A DNA stretch of 32,312 bases from Ereboglobus sp. (GTDB taxonomy: Bacteria > Verrucomicrobiota > Verrucomicrobiia > Opitutales > Opitutaceae), in NCBI GenBank assembly GCA_029974595.1, contig JARKRC010000055.1, positions 1 to 32,312 of the forward strand. Direction: 5' to 3'. Both the position numbers and the translations under genes were made by a program. This document shows, piece after piece, positions 7,596 to 18,500 of this stretch. Within the stretch, counting starts at the first letter, position 1; every line of letters begins with the position of its first letter. The notes under the pieces were generated by a model that was not told the DNA's origin, did no database searches, and saw nothing but the letters and a program-made list of their open reading frames with translations.

Positions 7596-9464
7596 ATGCC
7601 CATCGTCAAACCCACATGCCTGCGCGATCTTAAGTTTCGCGTGAACATCGTGGACGTGGTGTCGCGCGTGGCGACACTCAAGCGCGCGGGCTCGCGCTTC
7701 AAGGGCCTGTGCCCTTTTCACAGCGAAAAAACGCCCTCCTTTCACGTCGATCCCGACAAGGGCTTCTACAAGTGCTTCGGCTGCGGCAAGAGCGGTGACA
7801 TCATTTCTTTCGTACGCGAAACCGAGGGTCTCGACTTCAACGAAGCCATCGAAACCCTTGGCCGCCGCTTCAATGTCCCCATTGAATACGAGGAAGGCGC
7901 CGGCCCCACCCGCGAGGAACGCTCCCTCCGACAGGAGCTTTACGCCATCCACGAAATCGCCGCCGACCATTTCCATCAGGTTTTCAAAACCGTCTCCGCC
8001 CAGAACACCACCGGCGAATGGATGCGCGACTACTGGAAAAACAAACGCCATTTCACCCCCGAGCTCGCCGACGAATTCAAAATCGGCGCCGCGGCCCCCG
8101 ACGGCAGCGCGCTCTTCGCCCGTCTCTACAAGGAACGTTTCTCGGAGGAGGCTTTCCGCCATTGCAGCCTTTTTTTCATCAACGAAAACGCCCCGCTCAA
8201 TCTCCACAACGTCAAGCACCGCTTCCGTGGCCGCCTCATGATTCCGATCCGCGACCACCAAGGCCGCGTCGTCGCGTTCACCGCCCGCCAGACCGATCTT
8301 ACCCCGCAGGACGATCCCGCGCGCGAAGCCAAATACGTCAACTCATCCGAGACGCCCATCTTCGTAAAAGGCCAGCTCCTCTTCAACCTCGACCGCGCCC
8401 GCGAGACCATGAAGAACGCAAAGGAAAACCCGCCCCCCTTCATCCTCGTCGAGGGCCAGCTCGACGCTCTCCGTTGCTGGTCCATCGGCCTCAAAACCGC
8501 CATCGCCCCGCAAGGCACCGCCATCACCGAATCGCAACTCACTCTCCTGCGCCGCTATCATCCCGTCGTGGAATGCCTCTTCGACGGCGACTCCGCCGGG
8601 CAAAACGCCGCCTTCCGCTACCTCCCGCTCGCCATCAAGGCCGGCATTGAAACCCGTTTCCTCGCCCTCGCCGGCTCCGAAAAAATCGACCCCGACATCC
8701 TCTTTTACAAACGCGGCCTCGAAGCCTACGCCGAACTCAAGCAGCACGCCCTCAGCGCCATGACCTTCGCGTGCCGCAGCATCCTCCCCGCCCCCGCCTC
8801 TGCCTCTGCCGAGCAAAAAAGCGAGAGTCTCAGAATGATTTTCGACATCATTTTGAATTCGGACACGGAAGTTGCCCGCAATGAATTATGCCGCGAAGTC
8901 GCGGCAAGGTTCAGGGTTCCTGAAAACGCGCTTATAAATGATTTCCAAAACTATGCCAAACGCGGACGCAATCATGTATTAATACGCCCGACAACGGAGC
9001 ATAAGACAATCGCGGAGCAACAGGCTACCTCTGAATATCATCTGCTTCTCATTTGTCGTGATTTTGAATTACTGGCAAAAACCATCTCGCATATCCTGCC
9101 CCATGATTGGATCGACAAGACGCACGCCACCGGTGAATTACTGAATAATGTGCTAAGCCATTTTGAACAAAACGACTGGAACGGACGCAATCATTTTACA
9201 GAGATCCCCGAGAACGAAAACCAAATTGAAGTAGTCAGCGCTTTGCTCGAAGATACGTCCCAGCTCGATGATCCCCTCAAAATCGCCAGCCAAGCCCTCA
9301 CCGCCCTCCGCAACCGCGCCCTTCTCCCTCGTCTCCAGCAAATAGAACTTGCTCTCTCAACCCATCAGGCGGACAGTAATGTCGACGCAATTTCTCTAAT
9401 CAAACAACGCACAGACATCCAAAGACAACTGCGGCAGCCATTCGCGCTCCCCGCCGTTGTCTGA
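7596..9464 (+). CDS. dnaG: DNA primase
   Basis: Synthesises RNA primers at the replication fork. The 622-residue product has the CHC2 zinc-binding domain (C39, H42, C60, C63 in LCPFHSEKTPSFHVDPDKGFYKCFGCGKSGD) and the catalytic core with RFRGRLMIPIRDHQGRVVAFTAR. Its TOPRIM domain has E286 in the variant motif EGQLDAL (more often EGYMDV) and the metal-binding DGDSAG (D330, D332). The C-terminal third is the poorly conserved helicase-interacting region. From about base 8815 the DNA is noticeably more AT-rich than the N-terminal two-thirds, although the frame stays open. Followed 24 bp later by rpoD, the classic macromolecular-synthesis pairing, here without rpsU. Confidence 0.95.
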   Translation: MPIVKPTCLRDLKFRVNIVDVVSRVATLKRAGSRFKGLCPFHSEKTPSFHVDPDKGFYKCFGCGKSGDIISFVRETEGLDFNEAIETLGRRFNVPIEYEEGAGPTREERSLRQELYAIHEIAADHFHQVFKTVSAQNTTGEWMRDYWKNKRHFTPELADEFKIGAAAPDGSALFARLYKERFSEEAFRHCSLFFINENAPLNLHNVKHRFRGRLMIPIRDHQGRVVAFTARQTDLTPQDDPAREAKYVNSSETPIFVKGQLLFNLDRARETMKNAKENPPPFILVEGQLDALRCWSIGLKTAIAPQGTAITESQLTLLRRYHPVVECLFDGDSAGQNAAFRYLPLAIKAGIETRFLALAGSEKIDPDILFYKRGLEAYAELKQHALSAMTFACRSILPAPASASAEQKSESLRMIFDIILNSDTEVARNELCREVAARFRVPENALINDFQNYAKRGRNHVLIRPTTEHKTIAEQQATSEYHLLLICRDFELLAKTISHILPHDWIDKTHATGELLNNVLSHFEQNDWNGRNHFTEIPENENQIEVVSALLEDTSQLDDPLKIASQALTALRNRALLPRLQQIELALSTHQADSNVDAISLIKQRTDIQRQLRQPFALPAVV

Positions 9465-9488
9465 TCTTTTTTTCTCGAATTTTACACC

Positions 9489-11327
<1,839 letters not shown>

Positions 11328-11345
11328 TCGCGCCGTAATAATCAC

Positions 11346-11379
11346 AAGGGCGGAGGATAAAAATCTCCTTTCGCCCTTT
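11346..11379 (+). terminator. Hairpin between rpoD and tatA
   Basis: AAGGGCG-GAGGA pairs with TCTCCT-TCGCCCTT around an A-rich loop. It starts 19 bp after the rpoD stop, with only a TTTA tail. It may partly terminate or process the dnaG-rpoD transcript before tatA. Confidence 0.5.
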
Positions 11380-11418
11380 ACTCGCCAGCCAACCGCAACA
11401 TTTTAACCCAAAACAACA

Positions 11419-11688
11419 ATGAACAGTGTTCACAGTTCGATCCTCGCAATCTTCGGTCTCGGCGCCCCCGAGCTGATCATTATCTTTGCCGTGTTGCTCC
11501 TGCTCTTCGGCGGCGCAAAACTCCCCGGCCTTGCCAAGGGGCTCGGCCAGTCCATTCGCGAATTCAAAAAAGCCTCCTCCGACACCGCCAAGGATGACGA
11601 CGACGAAGACGAGGACGCCGGCAAAAAATCCGCGAAGAAAAAAGAAGCGAAGCCCGCAGCCGAAGCCAAGACCAACGGCGACAACTGA
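11419..11688 (+). CDS. tatA: Twin-arginine translocase subunit TatA/TatE
   Basis: Small pore-forming component of the Tat system that exports folded proteins across the inner membrane. The 89 residues have the family layout: a short N-terminus, [21 protein letters not shown] as the single transmembrane helix, the hinge and amphipathic helix [20 protein letters not shown], and a highly charged Asp/Glu/Lys tail. No tatB or tatC is next to it in this window. It is followed by a strong terminator. Confidence 0.93.
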   Translation: MNSVHSSILAIFGLGAPELIIIFAVLLLLFGGAKLPGLAKGLGQSIREFKKASSDTAKDDDDEDEDAGKKSAKKKEAKPAAEAKTNGDN

Positions 11689-11715
11689 GCCGCAGCCAAT
11701 CCCTCTTCAACCCGC

Positions 11716-11748
11716 AAAGACGACCCGCGCCCGGGGTCGTCTTTTTTT
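11716..11748 (+). terminator. Rho-independent terminator after tatA
   Basis: AAAGACGACCC (11716-11726) pairs perfectly with GGGTCGTCTTT (11734-11744), continuing into a run of T residues to 11748. It begins 28 bp after the tatA stop. Confidence 0.92.
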
Positions 11749-11789
11749 GTTCCGGCCGGCGGCAGCCGGATCTCCAGCGCCTTTCCGGA

Positions 11790-12095
11790 TCAAATCTCCA
11801 CGCGCCGCTTTGCCGTGTTTTCCTGCCTGCGGAAAAACAGCGCCGTGCCGCCCACCGCGCCCACGCACACGCAACGCCCCTCGTCCGCGATGCGCCCGCA
11901 CAACACAGCCCGCGCATCGCGATCCTTCTCAAGCAGCCGCACCTTGACCAGCTCGTGTTCGTTGAGCGCGCGCTGCAACTCCAGGAAAAACTCCCGTGTG
12001 AGCCCCGCCTTGCCCAGCTTCAGCGTCGGCTCGAGCGTCTGCCCGATGCCGCGCAATTTTTTCCTCTGCGCCCCTGTAAGTGGAAAGTCGTACAT
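11790..12095 (-). CDS. yhbY: YhbY-type (CRM domain) RNA-binding protein
   Basis: A 101-residue single CRM-domain protein of the kind associated with pre-50S ribosomal subunits. Visible family features are LTGAQRKKLRGIGQTLEPTLKLGKAGLT, with the GKxG-type RNA-binding loop, then the ELVKVRLLEKDRDAR strand and VGGTALFFRR near the C-terminus (VGxxxxxYR in relatives). It lies 45 bp downstream of a pseudouridine synthase on the same strand; together they form a small ribosome-maturation unit. It converges on tatA. Confidence 0.9.
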   Translation of the reverse strand: MYDFPLTGAQRKKLRGIGQTLEPTLKLGKAGLTREFFLELQRALNEHELVKVRLLEKDRDARAVLCGRIADEGRCVCVGAVGGTALFFRRQENTAKRRVEI

Positions 12096-12140
12096 AATGT
12101 GTGCGTGTGTGTTCGTGGAAAAAATCCCGGCGCGATGAAA

Positions 12141-12842
12141 TCAGTCGAAAAAGCCGGCTGGCAACTCGCGAAACGTCCCCGGCGCAATCCCTTCCAGGTC
12201 GAGTTCGCCAAACTTTTCGCGGTGAAGCGCCACCACCTCGCAGCCCTGGCTCGCCAGCATCCGCCGGACCTGGTGATACCGGCCTTCGGTCAGCACAAGC
12301 TCGGCCGTATTCGGATTCAGGATACGCAACCGCGCCGGCAGGCACGGCGTTTTTTCCCCGTCGAGCACGAGCGTGCCCGAGGCGAACAGCGCCACGGCCT
12401 CATGCGGGATCGGGCTCGCCACGGTCGCCCGGTAAACCTTCGGCACCTTGTGCTTCGGCGACGTGAGCCGGTGCACGAGCGCCGTCCGGTCCGTCAGCAA
12501 AATCAGCCCGCTCGTATCCTTGTCGAGCCGCCCCACGCTCGTCACCTGCGGATTGCGCGCCCGCCAGCGCTCGGGAAGCAGTGAATAAACATTCGGCCCC
12601 TCGCGCCGCGGATCGTGCGAGCACACAAGCCCGGCCGGCTTGTTGAGCACGACCAGAATCCCGTCCGGATGATCCAGCGGCTCGCCGTCCACGAGCACAT
12701 CGGCCGCGCGTACTTTTTCCGAAACGTCGCGCAACGCCGCGCCCGGGCCGCGCAACGTCACCGCGTGCGCTTTCAGAAACGCGCGCGCCTCGCTCCGCGA
12801 GCAGTAACCGAGGCTGGCAAGAATTTGGTCGAGACGGCGCAT
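12141..12842 (-). CDS. RsuA/RluB-family 16S or 23S rRNA pseudouridine synthase
   Basis: Isomerises a specific rRNA uridine to pseudouridine. The 233-residue protein has an N-terminal S4 RNA-binding domain (MRRLDQILASLGYCSRSEARAFLKAHAVTL). The catalytic domain has ILVVLNKPAGLVCSHDP, then GRLDKDTSGLILLTDR with catalytic Asp107, and ends with the family motif EGRYHQVRRMLASQGCEVVALHREKFG. Length and the SHDP-type sequence favour the RsuA (16S) branch, but RluB/RluE/RluF relatives cannot be excluded, so no symbol is given. Probably cotranscribed with downstream yhbY; divergent from msrBA. Confidence 0.9.
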   Translation of the reverse strand: MRRLDQILASLGYCSRSEARAFLKAHAVTLRGPGAALRDVSEKVRAADVLVDGEPLDHPDGILVVLNKPAGLVCSHDPRREGPNVYSLLPERWRARNPQVTSVGRLDKDTSGLILLTDRTALVHRLTSPKHKVPKVYRATVASPIPHEAVALFASGTLVLDGEKTPCLPARLRILNPNTAELVLTEGRYHQVRRMLASQGCEVVALHREKFGELDLEGIAPGTFRELPAGFFD

Positions 12843-12861
12843 GTGTGAATGACAACTTCAA

Positions 12862-12915
12862 AAATACGGTAAACAAAACGCGAGACTGAACAACGGCTGT
12901 CGTTTTCCCGTATTT
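12862..12915. promoter_or_regulatory. Inverted repeat in the divergent rsuA-like/msrBA promoter region
   Basis: AAATACGGTAAAC (12862-12874) and GTTTTCCCGTATTT (12902-12915) are an imperfect inverted repeat. It sits centrally in the 89-bp space between the two divergent genes, where operators for either promoter would lie. It may be a regulator site or coincidence. Confidence 0.35.
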
Positions 12916-12931
12916 GTGATTTGATCGGGGA

Positions 12932-13948
12932 ATGACAGATCGTACAAACAGCGGCGCCTCCGGCCCGGCTGGGCCGGGCGCGGTTTTCTCATATGCGCAA
13001 TGCCGGCTCAACTGGAGGCTTCATCCTGCCTTGATAACCTCCGCTCTCGTTTGGATCCTGTCCGTTTTTTCAGCCATGAGCATCCACGCACAGCAGCCGG
13101 TCAAAACCAACCCGCTCACACCCGAGGAGGCGCGCGTCATCCTCCAAAAAGGCACCGAGAAACCCTTCAGCGGCAAATACTGCTACTTCAGCGGCAAAGG
13201 CGTTTACACCTGCAAACACTGCAACGCGATCCTCTTCCGCTCGTCGGATAAATTCGCCTCCGAGTGCGGCTGGCCCAGCTTCGACGACGCCGTGCCCGGC
13301 GCCGTGAAACAAAGCCCCGACGCCGACGGCAAACGCACCGAAATCACCTGCAGCCGCTGCGGCGGTCACCTCGGCCATGTGTTTTTCGGGGAACGCTTCA
13401 CGCGGAAAAACACGCGCCACTGCGTCAACTCCATCTCGCTCAATTTCGTGCCCGCATCGGAAATGAAAACGGAAAAAGCCTATTTCGCCGCCGGATGTTT
13501 CTGGGGCGTCCAGTATTACCTCGAAAAAGCCCCGGGCGTCGTCGCGACCACCGTCGGCTACATGGGCGGAACCACAAAAAAACCGACCTACAAACAAGTC
13601 TGCTCCGGCACAACCGGCCACATCGAAGCCATCGAAGTCGTTTACGATCCGCTCCAGATCGATTACGAAACCCTCGCGCGCCTCTTCTTCGAGATTCACG
13701 ACCCCACGCAAATCGACCGTCAGGGCCCCGACATCGGCGAGCAATACCGCAGCCAGATTTTCTACCTCGACGACACGCAGAAACAAGCCGCCGAAAAACT
13801 CGTCCAGATTCTGACAACCAAGGGCCTCGCCGTCGCCACGAAACTCGCCCCGGCCGACACCTTCTGGAAAGCCGAGGACTACCATCAACAATACTACAAC
13901 AAAAACGGCAAGCAGCCCTACTGCCACACCTACACAAGGCGTTTCTGA
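12932..13948 (+). CDS. msrBA: Exported bifunctional methionine sulfoxide reductase MsrB-MsrA
   Basis: Repairs both stereoisomers of oxidised methionine. The order is MsrB first, then MsrA. The MsrB domain (about residues 60-172) has zinc ligands C94, C97, C140 and C143 and catalytic C164 in TRHCVNSISLNF. The MsrA domain (about 180-338) starts AYFAAGCFWGVQYYLEKAPGV with catalytic C189 and carries HIEAIEVVYDP and the EIHDPTQ block. A hydrophobic stretch at residues 34-53 ending in HAQQ looks like a signal peptide, so the enzyme probably acts in the periplasm. The 12932 ATG gives a long pre-hydrophobic N-terminus; an internal TTG at 13031, with GGAGG at 13014-13018, would give a more ordinary signal peptide. 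The hemN gene follows 10 bp later. Confidence 0.92.
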   Translation: MTDRTNSGASGPAGPGAVFSYAQCRLNWRLHPALITSALVWILSVFSAMSIHAQQPVKTNPLTPEEARVILQKGTEKPFSGKYCYFSGKGVYTCKHCNAILFRSSDKFASECGWPSFDDAVPGAVKQSPDADGKRTEITCSRCGGHLGHVFFGERFTRKNTRHCVNSISLNFVPASEMKTEKAYFAAGCFWGVQYYLEKAPGVVATTVGYMGGTTKKPTYKQVCSGTTGHIEAIEVVYDPLQIDYETLARLFFEIHDPTQIDRQGPDIGEQYRSQIFYLDDTQKQAAEKLVQILTTKGLAVATKLAPADTFWKAEDYHQQYYNKNGKQPYCHTYTRRF

Positions 13949-13958
13949 AAAACACGCC

Positions 13959-15440
13959 ATGCATCGCGCTCCACCTGATCACATAATGGGACAAGCAATC
14001 AAAACTTCCGCTGCCGCATCCGATGCCGCCGCATGCCAGTCCCCGCCGGCATTCGATCTCGACTTGGTGCGCAAATATTCCCATGTCGCGGCGCCGCGCT
14101 ACACCTCATATCCGCCCGCGACAAAATTCTCGGAAGACATGGCCGCGCAGCACGCCGGCGACGCCATCATCGAGGACAACACCCCGGCCTCAAACGGCAG
14201 CGGCTCCCCGCAACCGCTCTCGCTTTATTTTCACCTCCCCTTCTGCGAATCGCGCTGCTGGTATTGCGGCTGCACGACCATCATCACGCGCGACCACGGC
14301 GTCGCCGACGCCTACCTCGACGACCTCGCCCGCGAAATGGAGCTCGTCGCGCGCAAGATCAATCCCCGCCGCAAAGTCGGGCAACTGCACCTCGGCGGAG
14401 GCACGCCCACCTTTCTCACGCCAACACAGCTGCGCCGCTTCAACAGCCTCGTGCGCGCTCATTTCTCCTACGCGCCCCATGCCGAGGTGAGCGTCGAACT
14501 CGACCCGCGCAAGTTTACCCGCGACCATGTGCACGCCCTGCGCGAACTCGGCGCCACGCGCGCCTCGCTCGGCGTGCAGGACACCGACCGCCGCGTGCAG
14601 ATCGCCGTGCACCGCTACCAGCCGCACGATCTGAACCGCCAGGCCGTCGCATGGCTGCGCGAAGAGGGTTTTTCCTCGATCAACGTCGATCTTATCTACG
14701 GGCTGCCTTTGCAAACCGCCGCCTCCTTTGCCCGCACGATCGACGACATGCTCGAACTCTGCCCCGACCGCCTCTCGGTTTTCAGCTACGCGCACGTCCC
14801 CTGGATCAAGCCCGCGCAGCGCATTTTTGAGGACCGCGGACAGCTTCCCGAGGCCGAGGAAAAACTGGAAATGTTCGCCCTCGCTCACCACCAGCTCACC
14901 GCCGCCGGTTTTGTGGACATCGGGCTCGACCACTTCGCAAAACCCGGCGACGAACTCGCCATCGCCCTTCGCGAAGGCACCCTCCAGCGCAATTTCCAAG
15001 GCTACAGCACGCGCTCCGGCGCCGCGCTGTATGCGTTCGGCATGTCCTCGATCTCTCAAACCGGCACGACCTACTGGCAAAACACCAAGGATCTGCCCGC
15101 CTACCACTCGCTGCTCGCCGAAGGCCGCCTGCCGGTCACGCGCGCCCTGCGCCTCAACGGGGAGGACCGCCGCCGCCGCACGATCATCATGCGCATCATG
15201 TGCAACCGCGGAATCAATTTCGCGGCGATGTCCGCCGAATTGGGCGTGGATTTCGAGCAAACCTACGCCAGCGAACTCGCATCGATGGCGGATTTGATCG
15301 CCGACGACATCGTGCGCCTGGCACCGACGGGCTTGGAAGTGACGCCGGCAGGCGTGCCCCTCCTGCGACTCGTGGCAATGCGCTTCGACAACACCCTCGC
15401 CCCCCAACCTGCTCTCATGCAGCACGCGCGGGTAATCTGA
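13959..15440 (+). CDS. hemN: Oxygen-independent coproporphyrinogen III dehydrogenase
   Basis: Radical-SAM enzyme converting coproporphyrinogen III to protoporphyrinogen IX during anaerobic heme synthesis. The 493 residues include YTSYPPATKF, the family substrate-side motif. The cluster motif is C96-ESR-C100-WY-C103 in FCESRCWYCGC. Also present are LHLGGGTPTFL, GVQDTDRRVQIAVHR and INVDLIYGLPLQT, plus a C-terminal HemN domain. These match true HemN rather than HemW, which lacks the extra Cys after CxxxCxxC. An alternative ATG at 13986 would shorten it by nine residues. It lies 10 bp after msrBA, implying cotranscription. Confidence 0.94.
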   Translation: MHRAPPDHIMGQAIKTSAAASDAAACQSPPAFDLDLVRKYSHVAAPRYTSYPPATKFSEDMAAQHAGDAIIEDNTPASNGSGSPQPLSLYFHLPFCESRCWYCGCTTIITRDHGVADAYLDDLAREMELVARKINPRRKVGQLHLGGGTPTFLTPTQLRRFNSLVRAHFSYAPHAEVSVELDPRKFTRDHVHALRELGATRASLGVQDTDRRVQIAVHRYQPHDLNRQAVAWLREEGFSSINVDLIYGLPLQTAASFARTIDDMLELCPDRLSVFSYAHVPWIKPAQRIFEDRGQLPEAEEKLEMFALAHHQLTAAGFVDIGLDHFAKPGDELAIALREGTLQRNFQGYSTRSGAALYAFGMSSISQTGTTYWQNTKDLPAYHSLLAEGRLPVTRALRLNGEDRRRRTIIMRIMCNRGINFAAMSAELGVDFEQTYASELASMADLIADDIVRLAPTGLEVTPAGVPLLRLVAMRFDNTLAPQPALMQHARVI

Positions 15441-15494
15441 CGGATTGTGCAGGCATCCTGCCCGCGTCCAACCTCGTCAAAAAAACCATCCGAT

Positions 15495-15522
15495 AAAAAA
15501 GGCATCCCTTTTCAGGGATGCC
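15495..15522 (-). terminator. Rho-independent terminator of the large TonB receptor gene
   Basis: A 9-bp stem, GGCATCCCT (15501-15509) with AGGGATGCC (15514-15522), has a TTTC loop. Read leftward, the stem is followed by a run of T residues (A-run 15495-15500 on the plus strand). Orientation suits the minus-strand receptor gene ending at 15560. The plus side has no T-run, so hemN would not use it efficiently. Confidence 0.85.
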
Positions 15523-15559
15523 TGTGTTCGATCAACCTGAACCAAGACCGTCAGTCTGG

Positions 15560-18500
15560 TCAGAAGTCAAAGGAAGCGCTGAGGATGAACGTGCGCGGAT
15601 CCATGATGCGGTAGGCGATGGCCCTGCCGTGGTAATCGCGTTTAACAACACGCAACTCCCCATCTTGGAAGACATCGGTGACGTTCAATTGCAGCTTCAT
15701 GCGCACCTTGTCATTGAATATCTTGCAGGTATAGCTGACCCACAAGTCCGTATACCAGTTGGCGCTGTCATAAATCGGACGGGTGGTATCAGAGAGATCG
15801 AGCTGCACGCCACTGACACCGCTGGCCTTGCCATAATAGCCGATTATGGCCTTTGATTCCCAGCGCTCGCCGCCGCCAACCGCAAAACCTTTCAAGGCAC
15901 CGCGGGTGAATGTATAATTTGTTACAAAAGCGGCGCGCCATTTTCTCTGGCCGGGTGTCATTTGCCCCTGAAGATCGGTCGCAAGGGACACTTCTGGAAG
16001 AACCACGCCATTGTAATAGTCTTTTGCATTTAGATAATTATAAGCATTGCCGGGCCCGTATTCGGGAATGTAACCGGAACTGTTCCAGAAGTCAGTCAAG
16101 ACAACATCATTTGACGCATTAAGCGGACGATATACGGCATATTGTTGTTTGTTCGCATCAAGGAAGTCGGCGGCGCGCGCGCCTTCCCAATTCACATTGC
16201 GATGATTATACCATGCGTAGAACTCCTTGAGGACGTTATTATAGGTTGTCTTTTGTTTGCCGACGGTGAGACGCATGGTCCAGTTGCTGGTCGGGTTATA
16301 TGTCATCTGCATTTCCATGCCCTTGGCCTCCTGGTCCTGAGTTCCGGAAACGGTGCCGACCCTTGAATAATAATCATAAGGCATGCCCCAAACCTTGGCG
16401 ACCTCGGCCTGGAACTCGGCGTCGCTGGCAAACATCGACCGTGTATGATTGACCCAATCCGTGGTCGTATATTGGGTGGGATCCCAATCCGACTTGTTGA
16501 GCAGCACTATCCTTTCCGCCCACGCCCGGAAAGATCCCAAGTCGGTTCTTTCCGACAAGCGCGTCATGGCATTGCCCGGGTTTGCATAGGCGTTTTCACT
16601 TGTTGTATTAAACCAGGATACGCGGGCGAAGAGCTTTTGATTGAAAAGCGAGAACTGCACGCCGTAATCCTTGCCGACGCCGGTTGCCTTGGGAAGCGGG
16701 TTGCCGAAGAAGTCATTAACATTGCCCGATGGGGCATTGAATACATTGGCCCTGTTGTAGCTCACCCCGAAATCGCGGATGAACTCCCAGAATAGATTGT
16801 CCGTTGCCCTTTTCTCAATGGCATTCCACCCTTGGAAAGGTTTGACAACGAAGCCCACGGTATTGGTTGTGCCGGCAAGCTCGGTCCACCTTCCGTAGTT
16901 TTCGAGCCAGGTTTCGGTTTGGAGACGTCCATCGACCCATTTCTCCGCGCTGGTCAATACCCTGGAGCCGCCGCTGTTGGATTCGCGGGCCTTATATTCA
17001 TCCCGGCGAATGCCCAGCGTGGCGATAATCCTGTCGTTCCAGAAATAGCTCGTGGAGCCGACGGCATATGACGTGAGTTTGGTCTGGCTCCTCTTTGTCG
17101 TGGCGCTGTGTGTCGCCAAGCCAAGGGTCATGTTGTAAGATTCCCACGAGCTTGTGTCATAATTATACCCAACAATATCGCCCGTGTAGGAAGTCGCGCC
17201 ATTCCATGCGCCGGCGGAATGCGTGGCTTTGCCTCCCGGATCGCCCGGGGAAGAAAGATAATAAAGACGTTCAATGGAACGGCCATCCTCGCGCCTGTTC
17301 AGACGGCTTCCATGCCCGTCGACATAAGACCATGCGCCGCCATCATAATCAGGATTCGGAAGATACCGCAGTTTGGCACGATTCTCGGCATCAGTGAACA
17401 TGAGGCGCTGGCGCATCGTGGTGCTTGTGGTCTTTTGCTGGGAAACAAGACCCAGGATATTATGCCGGCCCAGCCAGCGAGTCCACCCCTTGTTTTTGGT
17501 AAAATCAGGCGTGAAGGCCAGTTGTCCTCTGTATTGATCGGAGGTGATGCCATATCCCCACGTGTCGGGATCTATATCCTCCAGAAAAACCTGTCCGAAA
17601 TAGGGATTTTCATCTCCGGTTGGCAGATACCGGTTGGTATCCACATAGAGCGTCGCGGAATCGAGCTGGGCCACCGTATAATTCGCCACGCTGTCATAAT
17701 CCTGCCGGAACCAGCCGCCGGCGAAGTGCAACAACCGGGGAATGATCTCTTGTTCAAGCTCAAGATTGTAATTGGTATTCCGGGCATTGCCAAAATTCAT
17801 CTGAAGCGTGTTGATGCTGGACCAATCGTAGATGCTGGAGCTGGAAACCCCCGGATCTATGTATGTTTTGAGAGTGGTATCGACGCCTCCCGCGGACCGT
17901 GAGTATTGTTGGATATAGGCGGCGGCCCAAGTGGGGTTCGCCCATATATCCGCCTCGGACGGCACTACGGCCGGCATCGGCGTGCCCCATGACGGAATTT
18001 GCCGATCTGCCGTGGCCTCGTAGAAGCCGACGCTCTGGCCGCCATCAATCATCTGGAAGGGGCGGGGCAGCCACGGGGCGATGCCTTGAATATACATTGG
18101 GGAAAGCGGGTTCGTGATAGCGTTCGACGTAAAGAGATCGATGCCATTATACTTGGCGCTCTTGAGCGAGCCGTCGCTATTTCTTTCAACGATGACACCG
18201 CTTCCACCAACACTCTGGGCATACGCCACCAGAGCCTCCGCATTCGGTGATTTCACACTTGTCGTATAGGGGACAATGGTGCCGTCGCCTTTGACGAATC
18301 TCGCGTTCTTGGCGTCATAATAGGGCTTCCCGCCTTTAATCCATTCGGAAACAAAATCCCTGGGCGTCATGAAGTTCGGGCGGCGATTGTCATTATTATA
18401 ACCCTCGATGCTTGCGCGGAGCACGGTTCCCTTGAACGGGCGGTAAGTGATGGCGCCATATTGGCGGCGGGTCATATCATATGACGGTTTGCGCTCGAAC

